DNA from: an uncultured Nioella sp.
GTDB taxonomy: Bacteria > Pseudomonadota > Alphaproteobacteria > Rhodobacterales > Rhodobacteraceae
Assembly: GCA_947498125.1 (NCBI GenBank)
Contig: CANMJH010000001.1
Location: 1,178,001 to 1,242,000, forward strand
Direction: 5' to 3'
Length of the DNA: 64,000 nucleotides
In this document: one piece after another, positions 1 to 9,412 of the stretch
Position numbering within the stretch: the stretch's first letter is position 1
Layout: each line of letters opens with the position of its first letter
Notes under the pieces: model-generated
What the model was told of the DNA's origin: nothing
The model's input: the letters and a program-made list of their open reading frames with translations, nothing else
Databases searched by the model: none
Position numbers and translations under genes: made by a program

Positions 1-285
1 AGACAGCGCGCCATTCAGCCCAAGACCGCACGTGACCGCCATCCGCGCCACCGCAATAGACGGCGCTTGCGGCCCATGATCGACTGAAGCAACCAAAGCA
101 GATTCAAGCAGCTTGGCTTCGGCCGGAGACGGAAGATCGCCCCGCGTCATCAGCCAGATCATATCGACAAAACCAACGTTGCCGATAAGCTCATCGATCC
201 CATATCCCCGCAGGTCAATTCGACCGGGTTCCATGTCGATTATTGCAGTTGTCCACCACTCCTGAACGTCTTTGAAACCGTCCAT
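1..285 (-). CDS. Citryl-CoA lyase / citrate synthase-like protein, N-terminal part (runs off the window)
   Basis: The reverse strand from an ATG at 285 is open to the window edge and gives 95 residues. The visible protein carries the motifs DMIWLMTRGDLP and SVDHGPQAPSIAVARMA, which I recognise from citryl-CoA lyase/citrate synthase-like proteins that cleave or form citryl-CoA-type thioesters. A GGGAAGGGA ribosome site sits a few bases before the ATG. The gene is divergent from the IclR regulator at 439, with a palindrome between them, so the two are probably a regulator-target pair. The catalytic C-terminal half is outside the window, so the exact activity cannot be judged. Confidence 0.75.
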   Translation of the reverse strand, partial: MDGFKDVQEWWTTAIIDMEPGRIDLRGYGIDELIGNVGFVDMIWLMTRGDLPSPAEAKLLESALVASVDHGPQAPSIAVARMAVTCGLGLNGALS

Positions 286-357
286 AGGCCATCCCTTCCC
301 TGTTTCTGTCTAAGGCGGTCATAGGCAAAGGCCGGCAATTGGATCAAGAAAATAGAA

Positions 358-384
358 GTAGACTTCTGCTGAGCAGAATTCTAC
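358..384. promoter_or_regulatory. Candidate IclR operator: 27-bp near-perfect palindrome
   Basis: The core TTCTGCT-G-AGCAGAA (364-378) is a perfect inverted repeat around one central base. The symmetry extends to GTAGA at 358-362 and TCTAC at 380-384, with only the intervening position mismatched. It lies in the divergent promoter region between the citryl-CoA lyase-like gene (start 285) and the IclR regulator (start 439). IclR regulators bind such dyads as dimers or tetramers. The operator role is inferred from position and symmetry. Confidence 0.6.
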
Positions 385-438
385 GTAAACAAGAAACCCA
401 TGCTGAGCTTCTTGGCTCGAACGTAAAGGTCATGACCA

Positions 439-1107
439 ATGAAAGAACACCGCGTTGAGGCAGTTGAGCGGGCGCTATCAATCATTGAGTGCTTCACAAT
501 TGACCGCCAAGAGCTGACGCTGACGCAACTCAGCCAAGAAACCGGGCTTTATATGAGCACCATTTTGCGTCTTTGCGGATCGCTTGAAAGATACGGGTAT
601 ATCGTACGCAATGGTTCAGGCGAATTTCGGATAGGTCCAAGTTTGTGGCGACTGGGATCCTTGTATAGCCGGGGGTTTGAACGGGCCGAAATTATCCGGC
701 CCCACCTGGTTGAGTTGGTGGCCACAATCAAAGAAACGGCTACGTTCTACGTTCGCGACGGCAATGACCGCGTGTGCTTGTTTCGCGAAGTGTCGCCCCA
801 TGCGTTGCGGTTCGACATTGACGAAGGCAGCCGATTGCCCATGGATCGCGGCGCGGCCGCCCATGTTCTGCGCGCCTATTCTAAACCATTGCCAGATTCC
901 GATCACGAAGTACGAAAGATTGGACATGTCGTTTCGATTTCAGAGCGGACGCCGGGCGTTTCTGCGCTGGCAGTCCCGGTTTTCGATCGCTTCGGCAATC
1001 TTCGCGGCGCGCTTGGCCTGTCCGGGCCGAGCTTTCGTTTTGACGAAAATGCGCGATCCGAGGCGCTGGCGGCCCTTCTTGACCACAGTAAGCAGTTGAA
1101 GCTTTAG
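439..1107 (+). CDS. IclR family transcriptional regulator
   Basis: This 222-residue protein starts with an IclR-type winged helix (about residues 5-70; ALSIIECF, LTLTQLSQETGL, STILRLCGSLERYGYI). An effector-binding domain follows (about 75-220), with the family pattern of a central segment ending in SALAVPVFDR and GALGLSGPS. IclR proteins sense small organic acids or aromatics and control adjacent catabolic genes. Its likely target is the divergent citryl-CoA lyase-like gene and its own promoter, through the palindrome at 358-384. The ligand cannot be predicted. It is somewhat shorter than the usual 240-280 residues, mainly in the C-terminal domain. Confidence 0.88.
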   Translation: MKEHRVEAVERALSIIECFTIDRQELTLTQLSQETGLYMSTILRLCGSLERYGYIVRNGSGEFRIGPSLWRLGSLYSRGFERAEIIRPHLVELVATIKETATFYVRDGNDRVCLFREVSPHALRFDIDEGSRLPMDRGAAAHVLRAYSKPLPDSDHEVRKIGHVVSISERTPGVSALAVPVFDRFGNLRGALGLSGPSFRFDENARSEALAALLDHSKQLKL

Positions 1108-1348
1108 CGCATCTGCACCCCGGTTTAGCAATGACAGCAATCTCCGGCACCTCAGCTGCAAATAGCGCCTGCCCGTCCCTTGCCAGCAAGCCCCAAAAAC
1201 ATCCCGGATCGCATGCAGCCCTTATTGCGCCTGCCTCACCAATCCTGATGAACCTTCGGCACACTCACGACCTGTGATAACGAGCGTTGTCGTTGCTCCA
1301 CTTCTGCCGTAGCGTACGCTCCGACAGATAAATGGAGGAAACAAAAAC

Positions 1349-2641
1349 ATGACCGACGGTCCCACCTACGGCTTTGATACCCTGCAGATTCACGCTGGCG
1401 CAAACCCTGACCCTGCGACAGGCGCGCGGCAGGTGCCTATTTACCAAACCACGGCTTACGTGTTCCGCGATGCGGATCATGCGGCGGCGCTCTTTAACCT
1501 TGCCGAAGTTGGCTACATCTACTCGCGTCTGACCAACCCAACGGTTGCAGCATTGGCCGAGCGCCTCACAATCCTGGAAGGTGGCGCTGGCGGCATTTGC
1601 TGTTCATCGGGCCATGCTGCGCAAATCATGGCGCTGTTCCCATTGATGGGCCCCGGTAAGAACGTTGTTGCCTCGACCCGCCTATATGGTGGCACCGTCA
1701 CACAGCTGAGCCAGACCATTAAGCGCTTTGGCTGGGGTGTGAAATTCGTAGATTTCGACGATCTGGACGCACTTGCAGCGGCCATTGACGACGACACCCG
1801 CGCCGTATTCTGCGAATCCATCGCCAACCCCGGCGGCTACATCACCGATATCCGCGCGGTTGCAGATGTCTCGGACGCAGCGGGCGTTCCGTTGATTGTC
1901 GATAACACCTCTGCCACGCCATATCTGTGCAACCCCATTTCGCTTGGGGCGACGCTTGTTGTGCATTCCACCACGAAATACCTGACCGGCAACGGCACAG
2001 TGACCGGCGGCGCGGTGATCGATAGCGGTAAGTTCGACTGGATGGCGTCAGATAAATTCCCATCGCTGTCGCAGCCGGAGCCTGCCTATCACGGATTGGT
2101 CTTTGGCGAGGCGCTAGGCCCAATGGCCTATACATTCCACTCCATCGCCATTGGCCTCCGCGATTTGGGCATGACCATGAACCCACAAGGCGCCCATTAC
2201 ACGCTGATGGGTGTTGAAACGCTGTCCTTGCGGATGCAAAAGCATGTCGAGAACGCCAAGATCGTCGCCACTTGGCTGGAAAACGATCCGCGCGTGGATT
2301 ACGTGACCTATGCGGGTCTGCCCTCATCGCCCTATTATGATCGGATCGAAAAGGTCTGCCCAAAAGGTGCCGGGGCCTTGTTCACCTTTGCGGTGAAGGG
2401 CGGCTATGACGCCTGCATGAAGCTGGTCGATTCGCTTGAGATTTTCAGCCATGTTGCCAATCTCGGCGATGCCCGTTCGCTGATTATTCATTCAGCTTCG
2501 ACCACACACCGGCAGTTGACGCCAGAACAGCAAAAGGCCGCTGGCGCAGATCCAGAGGTTGTTCGCCTGTCCATCGGGATCGAAGACCCCAATGATTTGA
2601 TCGCGGATCTGGATCAGGCATTGGCCAAAGCAACGGCCTAA
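1349..2641 (+). CDS. metY: O-acetylhomoserine aminocarboxypropyltransferase (sulfhydrylase)
   Basis: The 430-residue protein is a Cys/Met-metabolism PLP enzyme of the MetY type, making homocysteine (or methionine) from O-acetylhomoserine and sulfide (or methanethiol). The N-terminus FDTLQIHAGANPDPATGARQ, the SRLTNPT motif and the PLP-lysine region HSTTKYLTGNG are typical of MetY, and the length fits. An AGGAGG-like site (ATGGAGGAAAC) precedes the ATG. The gene stands alone and ends at a strong terminator. The 240-bp leader (1108-1348) is long enough for a riboswitch, but I could not match it to a known SAM riboswitch class. Confidence 0.93.
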   Translation: MTDGPTYGFDTLQIHAGANPDPATGARQVPIYQTTAYVFRDADHAAALFNLAEVGYIYSRLTNPTVAALAERLTILEGGAGGICCSSGHAAQIMALFPLMGPGKNVVASTRLYGGTVTQLSQTIKRFGWGVKFVDFDDLDALAAAIDDDTRAVFCESIANPGGYITDIRAVADVSDAAGVPLIVDNTSATPYLCNPISLGATLVVHSTTKYLTGNGTVTGGAVIDSGKFDWMASDKFPSLSQPEPAYHGLVFGEALGPMAYTFHSIAIGLRDLGMTMNPQGAHYTLMGVETLSLRMQKHVENAKIVATWLENDPRVDYVTYAGLPSSPYYDRIEKVCPKGAGALFTFAVKGGYDACMKLVDSLEIFSHVANLGDARSLIIHSASTTHRQLTPEQQKAAGADPEVVRLSIGIEDPNDLIADLDQALAKATA

Positions 2642-2664
2642 ACCTTGATTTAAAAATTCATCAA

Positions 2665-2691
2665 AGGCCCCCAAAACTGGGGGTCTTTTTT
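2665..2691 (+). terminator. Rho-independent terminator after metY
   Basis: A stem formed by CCCCC (2668-2672) and GGGGG (2679-2683), extended by outer pairs, is followed by a run of six T. It lies 24 bases past the metY stop and also faces the end of the convergent SIMPL gene. Confidence 0.85.
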
Positions 2692-2723
2692 GTTTAACTA
2701 CGCCCTGCAAAATATTTAAATTA

Positions 2724-3407
2724 CTATTGATTTCCAATTTCATACGTAATGGTGATGCTCGCACTAACACCCACTTCACCCCCGGCAACTGGCACCGAAC
2801 GACTGGCCACTGCCATCATCTCTGGCCCGGGGTTATGCATCCCGCCACTTTCTGTGATCGATAAGATCCCCAAAATCTGGACACCTGCGGCCCCGGCAAT
2901 CAAATCAGCCCGCGCTTGCGCATCCGCTACAGCAGCCTGCCGCGCGGCATCTTCAGCTGGGCCCGGCTCTTGCAAGGTAAACTGAATACCCCGGAACTCA
3001 TTGGCCCCGGCCCGCGCCACCGCGTCCAGAATATCCCCCAAAGCCTCGATTTCGCGCACACGGACTGTCACATTGTTTTCAACCGAGTAGCTTTCAATTT
3101 CGGCCGGGTCGCTGCTGTCATAGGACCGGTTTCGCCAAATCGGCTGAATGCTGAATTGCGTTGTCTGGATGTCGTTGCTTTCAATGCCAGCTGCGGCAAG
3201 AACCTCAAAGACTTGGCTCAATTGGCGGCTATTGTCGGCCAAAGCCTCGGCCGCATGCTCATCATGCGATACAACACCAAGCGTAATGACGGCCATATCT
3301 GGTTCGGCCGCAATCCGCCCTTGCCCGGTGATCACCATCGTTGCGGGATCATCCGCCCAGGCCGCATTGCCCAAAATAACCGCTAATATCAAAACAATCC
3401 GTTTCAT
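2724..3407 (-). CDS. SIMPL domain-containing periplasmic protein (DUF541)
   Basis: The 227-residue protein has a signal peptide (MKRIVLILAVILGNAAWA, cleavage near residue 18) and one SIMPL/DUF541 domain. The domain is marked by ITGQGRIAAEPDMAVITLGV near the mature N-terminus and by ARQAAVADAQARADLIAGAAG in the second half. Bacterial SIMPL proteins are exported and of unclear biochemical role; some are linked to oxidative stress. The gene is convergent with metY and stands alone. The function beyond the family is not known. Confidence 0.88.
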   Translation of the reverse strand: MKRIVLILAVILGNAAWADDPATMVITGQGRIAAEPDMAVITLGVVSHDEHAAEALADNSRQLSQVFEVLAAAGIESNDIQTTQFSIQPIWRNRSYDSSDPAEIESYSVENNVTVRVREIEALGDILDAVARAGANEFRGIQFTLQEPGPAEDAARQAAVADAQARADLIAGAAGVQILGILSITESGGMHNPGPEMMAVASRSVPVAGGEVGVSASITITYEIGNQ

Positions 3408-3570
3408 ATGTTAACTTTCCTTTGAAATATGATCTGGGCAGTTTAGGATGAATCTTGCCCATTGGCAGCGGGTGGCGACCGATGTGGTTTTCCTAAGCGA
3501 TATCCTGCTATAAACGGGCGGGGTTTATGTAGAAGGGCCGGAATTGGGCCCAAATCGGCAGAGGGCGTCG

Positions 3571-6500
3571 ATGGTACCTGACTTTGCGCTATTTTTATCC
3601 CCCGAGGGGATCGCACTGGCCCACCGCCAGCCGGCGGGGCATTGGGCCGTTCTGGGCGATACCGCACTGGATGTTCCTGACCTTGGGGCCGAGCTAATCC
3701 GGCTACGAAAACTGGCAGAGCAGCGCGGCGGCGAAGGCTTTGAAACCCTGTTGATCCTGCCTGATGATCAAATCTTATATACGTCTTTGACAGCGCCCGG
3801 CCCCTCCGATGAAGACCGGACGGCGCAGATCGCCAGCGGGCTGGAAGGGTTGACCCCTTACGCCGTTGAAGAGCTGAAATACGATTTTCTTGTGATCGAT
3901 GATGGCCGGGTCAAGTTAGCTGTTATCGCAGAAGAAACTCTGGATGAAGCCACCGAGTTTGCGAAAGAACACGGGTTCAACGTGGCGGGATTTGGCGCAC
4001 GTCCGCTGGATAACCGCTATCCCGGCGTTGCGCATTTCGACCGATCGCTAGAGTGGACATCTGAACTTGAAACCATCGGGTTTGGCCCCGATAGTTGGCA
4101 TAATTCGCGTTCGGGCCCGACAACTCAAACCAACGAGCCAGACGAGGTTGACGCCGATCCAACTGTTGAAGCTGAGCTCGAAGCGCCTGAGGCCGTCGAG
4201 GATCGTGAGACCGAGGATGCCTCCGCCGACGATATCGCCGCAGAGGTCGCTGCGGATAGTCCTGATGACCCAGAACCCGAACCGACCCCCGAAGCCGCAA
4301 ACGACGCACCGGATGATGCCCCTGTCGCGGGCTTCGTCTCGCGCCGCGCGCATGATGCCCCGCCAGAAACTGCGGGCGAAAGACTGGGAACGCGCAGTGC
4401 GCGATTTGGCCTGGCCGCAGATGCAAGCGCTGAGGATGCGCCTGCATCAGACGTTCCAGACGCATCTGAAACGCCGGATGAGCCTGCCAAACTGAAACGC
4501 AAGCCGCGCGGCAATGCCAAAGCCGCCCCCAAACTAAGCCGTAAAAAAGCCGGGACAAACGCAGATGGCGACGGCGAACCAGCTGCGCCGCGCAAGAAAC
4601 CTGCCAAGCCGAGCCGTCCTGCCGCTGCCGGGCCTGCGCCCGAACTGCCCCCATTGGCTCGCGTTAAGAAACAGGTCGAAAAAGGGCCTGACTTTACCAA
4701 GGCCGCGCCGCCCGATGAGCCGCCTGAACGCCCGGTCGGCGCCGGACCCGAACCCGAGCCCCCGCGCAGCTCAACCTCTGGAATGCGGGATCGCTTGGCC
4801 GCTGCAGGGCGCAAGTTTTCTGCGGCTTCCGCGCTCCGAAAATCCGGGCCGGATGCGATTGAAAGCTCAACGGATAGCGCCACGGAGACCGATCCGGATC
4901 AATCGCAAGATCCGGATGTATCGACGGACGAACCCCGTAACTCGGACAAGAAAAAGCGCTCGCGTCTATCAGGCCTTGCGTCCGGGCTGTCACGTGGGAA
5001 GAAGAAAGATAAATCCGCCGACCCCGAGAAAACCAAACAGCTTGCGGCGGCCTTGTCTGCAAAACCTGCCACCGAGGCTGAAAAACCTGCGGAACGCAAA
5101 CGGTTCACATCTCCAAAACGCAACAAGGCGAAGGCCCCTGCGCCCATCGATGATGCTGACGCGCCAATCATGGGTGGCCTTTTGGCCCGCGATTCCGTTG
5201 CCTCGCAAAACGGCCCGTCGCTGCGCACCGGGCTAATCCTGACCCTGATCTTAGTCGCCATAATGGGACTGGTTGCATTTTGGACCATGTTCTACTTGCC
5301 TGAAACGGCTTTGGGCCGCTGGCTTGGGATCGGAACGCAAGAGGAAGAACAATTTGTTCTTGCTGGCGCGGAGCCTGATATTGGCGCCGGGTCTGGCTTT
5401 GCCGAGGCACCAAGCGCCGAAGATGCACCGATTGAGCTGAGCAGCCTAGCGCCTGATGTCATGCCGGAAACGCCAATGATTGCGGCGCCGGATTTGCTGC
5501 CGGGCATTGATGATGATCTGGACCTCGAGCCGTTACCCGTCACGCCAACGGCAATAGATCCCGAAACAGTTTTGCCATCGCCCGAAGAAAACGAAAGCTT
5601 TTACGCGCGTACCGGCATTTGGCAGCGTCCGCCCGTGATCACCCTGCCCGACCCGAACCCGCAACTTCAGGAAGTGATCTTTGCCGGGCTTGATCAGGTC
5701 ATCTCAAGCCATGATGCGATTTTGCTGGCGACGCCGGATTTTCTGCCCTCTGCTGATCTGCCCAATGCAGACAACACCGCCCATGTTGAGCGCCTGACCG
5801 TCGAAGATTTGGTCGTGCCCTCACCCGAAGGAACGATTGCCCCTTATGGGGCGGTGGTCTTTGCAGGCCCGCCGCCAATTGTCCCCCGACAACGGCCGAT
5901 TGAACCGACTGTGTTGCCCGAAGCCGCGACTGGCACGGGGGAAGCATTGGCCGAGATCCTGCCCGACGCCGAAGGTGTCATTGCACCGGGCGCGGTCGAT
6001 ACGGCCCTGCTGGCCGCCTTTCGGCCGGAAACCCGGCCCGGCGATCTGCAGGAGCAATATGAACGTGCCGTGCTGGGCGGTATCACTTTTCAAGAGCTTG
6101 GAGGCATTCGCCCCGCAACGCGGCCCCAATCAGTTCAGGAATTGGCCGTGGTCGAATCCGGTGTGGACCTGACACCCGGCGATGCCAGCGGCGCAAGCGA
6201 ATTGGCGATCCCCGTGTCGATGGTTCCGCCCTCACGCCCCAGCAATATTGCCGCTCTGGTAGCAGCTGCCGAAGCCGCAGGAAATTCCGGCCCTGTTCCC
6301 CCTGTCGCTGCAAATCAATCGGATACGGTTCAGCCGCAAATCCCAACCTCTGCCTCGGTCACGCGCGCCGCGACAGAAGAAAACGCCATCAACCTACGCC
6401 GGATCAACCTGATCGGTGTGAGCGGCGCAGCCTCAAACCGCCGCGCGCTTGTGCGCATGCCGTCCGGCCGGTTTGTCACCGTTGAAGTTGGAGATCGCCT

Positions 6501-6591
6501 TGATGGGGGCCGCGTGGCCGCTATCGGTGAAGATGCGTTGCAATATGTAAAATCGGGTCGCACGATCACATTGGAAGTGCCCACAGGCTAA
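3571..6591 (+). CDS. Large Ala/Pro/Glu-rich inner-membrane protein with PilM/GspL-like N-terminus and PilP/GspC-like C-terminus
   Basis: The start is ATG at 3571 (GAGGG five bases upstream), giving 1006 residues. Residues 1-170 resemble the actin-like cytoplasmic fold of GspL/PilM proteins (LLILPDDQILYTSLTAPG, QIASGLEGLTPYAVEEL, LVIDDGRVKLAVIAEE). Residues about 190-545 are a low-complexity linker: acidic at first, then rich in Lys/Arg/Pro/Ala. One membrane helix lies at about 552-573 (LILTLILVAIMGLVAFW). A second linker leads to a C-terminal domain (about 930-1006; RALVRMPSGRFVTVEVGDRL, QYVKSGRTITLEVP) resembling the PilP/GspC homology region. There are no pilus or secretion genes nearby. 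Both domain calls are from pattern recognition. Confidence 0.6.
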   Translation: MVPDFALFLSPEGIALAHRQPAGHWAVLGDTALDVPDLGAELIRLRKLAEQRGGEGFETLLILPDDQILYTSLTAPGPSDEDRTAQIASGLEGLTPYAVEELKYDFLVIDDGRVKLAVIAEETLDEATEFAKEHGFNVAGFGARPLDNRYPGVAHFDRSLEWTSELETIGFGPDSWHNSRSGPTTQTNEPDEVDADPTVEAELEAPEAVEDRETEDASADDIAAEVAADSPDDPEPEPTPEAANDAPDDAPVAGFVSRRAHDAPPETAGERLGTRSARFGLAADASAEDAPASDVPDASETPDEPAKLKRKPRGNAKAAPKLSRKKAGTNADGDGEPAAPRKKPAKPSRPAAAGPAPELPPLARVKKQVEKGPDFTKAAPPDEPPERPVGAGPEPEPPRSSTSGMRDRLAAAGRKFSAASALRKSGPDAIESSTDSATETDPDQSQDPDVSTDEPRNSDKKKRSRLSGLASGLSRGKKKDKSADPEKTKQLAAALSAKPATEAEKPAERKRFTSPKRNKAKAPAPIDDADAPIMGGLLARDSVASQNGPSLRTGLILTLILVAIMGLVAFWTMFYLPETALGRWLGIGTQEEEQFVLAGAEPDIGAGSGFAEAPSAEDAPIELSSLAPDVMPETPMIAAPDLLPGIDDDLDLEPLPVTPTAIDPETVLPSPEENESFYARTGIWQRPPVITLPDPNPQLQEVIFAGLDQVISSHDAILLATPDFLPSADLPNADNTAHVERLTVEDLVVPSPEGTIAPYGAVVFAGPPPIVPRQRPIEPTVLPEAATGTGEALAEILPDAEGVIAPGAVDTALLAAFRPETRPGDLQEQYERAVLGGITFQELGGIRPATRPQSVQELAVVESGVDLTPGDASGASELAIPVSMVPPSRPSNIAALVAAAEAAGNSGPVPPVAANQSDTVQPQIPTSASVTRAATEENAINLRRINLIGVSGAASNRRALVRMPSGRFVTVEVGDRLDGGRVAAIGEDALQYVKSGRTITLEVPTG

Positions 6592-6615
6592 CCTGATCAG
6601 ACCGCGTTAGCTTGC

Positions 6616-8004
6616 CTACAGAAGCACTGCCGCGGCCAAGCCCAGAAACGCGAAGAACCCAACAACATCCGTGACCGTTGTCACGAACGCCCCTGAGGCA
6701 AGCGCCGGGTCAATATCAAGCTTGTCCAACGCGACGGGAATTAAGATGCCGGCAAGGCCTGCAATCACAAGATTGATGACCATGGCCACGGCAATTACAC
6801 CGCCTAACATAACAGAATTAAACCAGAAAAATCCGACAAGGCCCATGACAACGGCAAAAATAATGCCATTGATCAACCCCACGCCACCTTCGCGCAGGAC
6901 AACCCGCATCAAGTTTGATCCGGTCAAGTCTTTCGTTGCAATCGCGCGCACTGCAACCGTCAGGCTCTGCGTTCCTGCATTGCCGCCCATTGACGCGACA
7001 ATGGGCATCAAAACCGCCAAGGCCACAAATTGCGCAATCGTTTCTTCAAATTGCGAGATAACCAGCGAGGCAAGGATTGCCGTCACAAGGTTCACAAAGA
7101 GCCAAGGAAAGCGCTGACGCGTCGTTTCCAAGATACGGGCCGACATGCTGCTCTCACCGACACCTGCAAGACGTAGAATGTCTTCCTCGGCTTCTTCGTC
7201 AAGCACGGCCATCGCGTCATCGATAGTGATGACACCAACAAGGCGGCCTTCCTCATCCACAACCGGCGTCGAAATCAGGTGATACTGATTAAACGCATAG
7301 GCCACCTCAGATTCCGGTTGGCTAGCGGGAATGGGTTTAAACAGCTCTTCCGAGATATCAGCCAATTTCGTGGTCCGCGGGCTGCCAAGCAATTTTCCAA
7401 GCGTGACATTGGCAATGGGCCGCATCCGCGGATCGACCAAAATGACGTGATAGAATTGTTCGGGCAATTCCGTTGACGGCGCGCGCATATAGTCGATCGC
7501 CTCGCCCACTGTCCAGAAATCCGGCGCGCGAAAGACTTCGCGCTGCATAAGCCGGCCTGCCGAGTCCTCTGGATAGGCCAGCGCATCTTCGACAGCGGCC
7601 CGATCCGCATCATCCAGCGCCTCAAGGATCGCCTCTTGCTGATCGGAATCTTCCAAATCCTCCAAGAGATCGACAACATCGTCAGAATCGAGATCGCGCA
7701 CCGCTTCGGCCAGAGAACCGGCGGGCAGCAGGCTAATGACGTCTTCACGCAGCGCTTCTTCCAGCTCGGAGAGAACTTCCCCGTCAACCGCTTCGGGCCA
7801 GAATTGCAGAAGGACATCACGCTCATTATGAGACATTTGCTCAAGAAGGTCAGCGATATCAGCTGGATGCAGCGGCTCGAAGAGGGCCTCAAGCCCTTGG
7901 TGATCCCCTGCTTCAACGGCCCAAAGAACCTGACGATGCAAGTCCTCGTCCAGAGCATAGGCATCTTCCTGAAGTTCGATATCCTGAGAGTCATCAAGCG
8001 CCAT
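6616..8004 (-). CDS. mgtE: Magnesium transporter MgtE
   Basis: The protein has an MgtE N domain (HPADIADLLEQM; repeated LED/EALD segments), a CBS-domain pair (ILVDPRMRPIANVTLGKLL and HLISTPVVDEEGRLVGVITI), a plug helix and five C-terminal membrane helices. The pore signature is present (PIVASMGGNAGTQSLTV). MgtE is a Mg2+-gated dimeric channel in the inner membrane. I chose ATG at 8004 (462 residues, AAGG upstream). ATG at 8046 (476 residues, GGGGA upstream) is an alternative; longer extensions would overlap the divergent deaminase gene. Confidence 0.93.
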   Translation of the reverse strand: MALDDSQDIELQEDAYALDEDLHRQVLWAVEAGDHQGLEALFEPLHPADIADLLEQMSHNERDVLLQFWPEAVDGEVLSELEEALREDVISLLPAGSLAEAVRDLDSDDVVDLLEDLEDSDQQEAILEALDDADRAAVEDALAYPEDSAGRLMQREVFRAPDFWTVGEAIDYMRAPSTELPEQFYHVILVDPRMRPIANVTLGKLLGSPRTTKLADISEELFKPIPASQPESEVAYAFNQYHLISTPVVDEEGRLVGVITIDDAMAVLDEEAEEDILRLAGVGESSMSARILETTRQRFPWLFVNLVTAILASLVISQFEETIAQFVALAVLMPIVASMGGNAGTQSLTVAVRAIATKDLTGSNLMRVVLREGGVGLINGIIFAVVMGLVGFFWFNSVMLGGVIAVAMVINLVIAGLAGILIPVALDKLDIDPALASGAFVTTVTDVVGFFAFLGLAAAVLL

Positions 8005-8098
8005 GCGACCTGCCTTGAAAGTCTTTTTCAGATTTCGAGGTAACATAGGATGCATCCCCGAGATATGACAGAGGGGCGAGGCCGCAAAGGACGGGAAA

Positions 8099-9391
8099 AT
8101 GACGGTAACACTGCTTTTAGGGCAAACCTTGTGCTTTTCGGGCGATCCATTTGTGGACGGTCTGGATGTGGCAAAACATGACCCGCATGGCGGGGTTGCC
8201 ATGTCCGAAGGAAAAATTGTTGCGGTGGGCAGCGCTGACGCCCTGCGCGCGGCTTATCCCACGGCAGATCTTGTCGATCACGGCGATGCGCTAATCCTGC
8301 CTGGATTTATTGACGCCCATGTCCATTACCCGCAAACCGCGATCATCGCCTCATGGGGCAAACGTCTGATTGATTGGCTCAACAGCTATACATTCCCTGA
8401 AGAAACGCGCTTCGCAGATGCCAGCTATGCCGCTGAAATCGCTGCACGATATTTCGATCTAACACTTTCGGCGGGCACAACGACGGTGGCCAGTTATTGC
8501 ACGATCCACCCCGAAAGCGTCGACGCCTTTTTTGGCGAAGCGGATCGGCGCGGCATTCGGGCTTTGGCTGGAAAAACCTGCATGGACCGCAACGCGCCCG
8601 ATGGCCTGCGAGACACGGCCCAATCGGCCTATGATGACAGCAAAGCCCTGCTAGAAAAGTGGCATGGGCGCAGCCGGTTATCCTACATTATCACGCCCCG
8701 GTTTTCGCCAACTTCCACGCCTGAGCAACTCTCGGCGCTTGGCGCGCTGTGGGCTGAACATCCTGACTGCCTGATGCAAACGCATCTGAGCGAGCAAACG
8801 GACGAGATTGAATGGGTCAAAGGCCTCTACCCGAACGCGCGGGATTATCTGGATACCTATGAGGCCCACGGGCTACTGGGAAAAGGCGCCATCTTTGGCC
8901 ATGCCATCCATTTGACAGATCGCGAAAAGGACAGGCTAGCCGAAACCGGCGCTTCGCTTATTCATTGTCCAACCTCCAACATGTTCATCGGGTCTGGTCT
9001 TTTCGACATGGGTCTGGCGGGAGGGGGTATTCCCGTCGGGCTGGCAACAGATACCGGTGGCGGATCGTCCTTTTCAATGCTGCGAACAATGGCTGCGGCC
9101 TATGAAGTGGCGCAGTTGCGGGGGCGCGCTCTGCACCCGGCTGAACTTATATGGCTGGCAACCGAAGGCTCAGCGCGGTCCTTGCATATTGACGGCTGCG
9201 TCGGAAAGCTGGCCAAAGGGTTTGAGGCAGATCTTGTGGTTCTTAACCTCGCCTCCACCCCGGGAATCGCGCAAGCAACGGGCCGGGCCGAGGATATCTG
9301 GCAAGCGCTCTTTCCAACCATCATGATGGGGGATGATCGCGCAATTGCTGAAACCTATATCGCTGGAACCCCTTCAAAACCGAAGATGTAA
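8099..9391 (+). CDS. guaD: Guanine deaminase
   Basis: This 430-residue amidohydrolase converts guanine to xanthine. The first metal motif (DAHVHYPQ) and the SWGKRLIDWLNSYTFPEE segment are characteristic of guanine deaminase. The metal ligands continue as QTHLSEQ, FGHAIHL and ATDTGGG, and the length fits the family. The gene is divergent from mgtE and convergent with an 8-oxoguanine deaminase gene, suggesting a purine-base salvage locus. No transporter or dedicated regulator is adjacent. Confidence 0.92.
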   Translation: MTVTLLLGQTLCFSGDPFVDGLDVAKHDPHGGVAMSEGKIVAVGSADALRAAYPTADLVDHGDALILPGFIDAHVHYPQTAIIASWGKRLIDWLNSYTFPEETRFADASYAAEIAARYFDLTLSAGTTTVASYCTIHPESVDAFFGEADRRGIRALAGKTCMDRNAPDGLRDTAQSAYDDSKALLEKWHGRSRLSYIITPRFSPTSTPEQLSALGALWAEHPDCLMQTHLSEQTDEIEWVKGLYPNARDYLDTYEAHGLLGKGAIFGHAIHLTDREKDRLAETGASLIHCPTSNMFIGSGLFDMGLAGGGIPVGLATDTGGGSSFSMLRTMAAAYEVAQLRGRALHPAELIWLATEGSARSLHIDGCVGKLAKGFEADLVVLNLASTPGIAQATGRAEDIWQALFPTIMMGDDRAIAETYIAGTPSKPKM

Positions 9392-9412
9392 CGCGGGATC
9401 TGGGCGCAAGGG

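Noticed and set aside
1108-1348. Possible SAM riboswitch upstream of metY
   Set aside because: The leader is long and the gene is a known riboswitch target, but I could not find the conserved core (for example AGCTAAA) or the pseudoknot pairing of SAM-II or related classes. A covariance-model search would settle it.
4125-4883. 252-residue reverse frame rich in Ser/Ala/Gly
   Set aside because: It is the complement of the low-complexity linker of the large membrane protein; repetitive composition keeps the frame open.
6616-8202. Longer MgtE with start at 8202
   Set aside because: It would overlap the divergent guanine deaminase start by over 100 bases; the family N domain begins after 8004.
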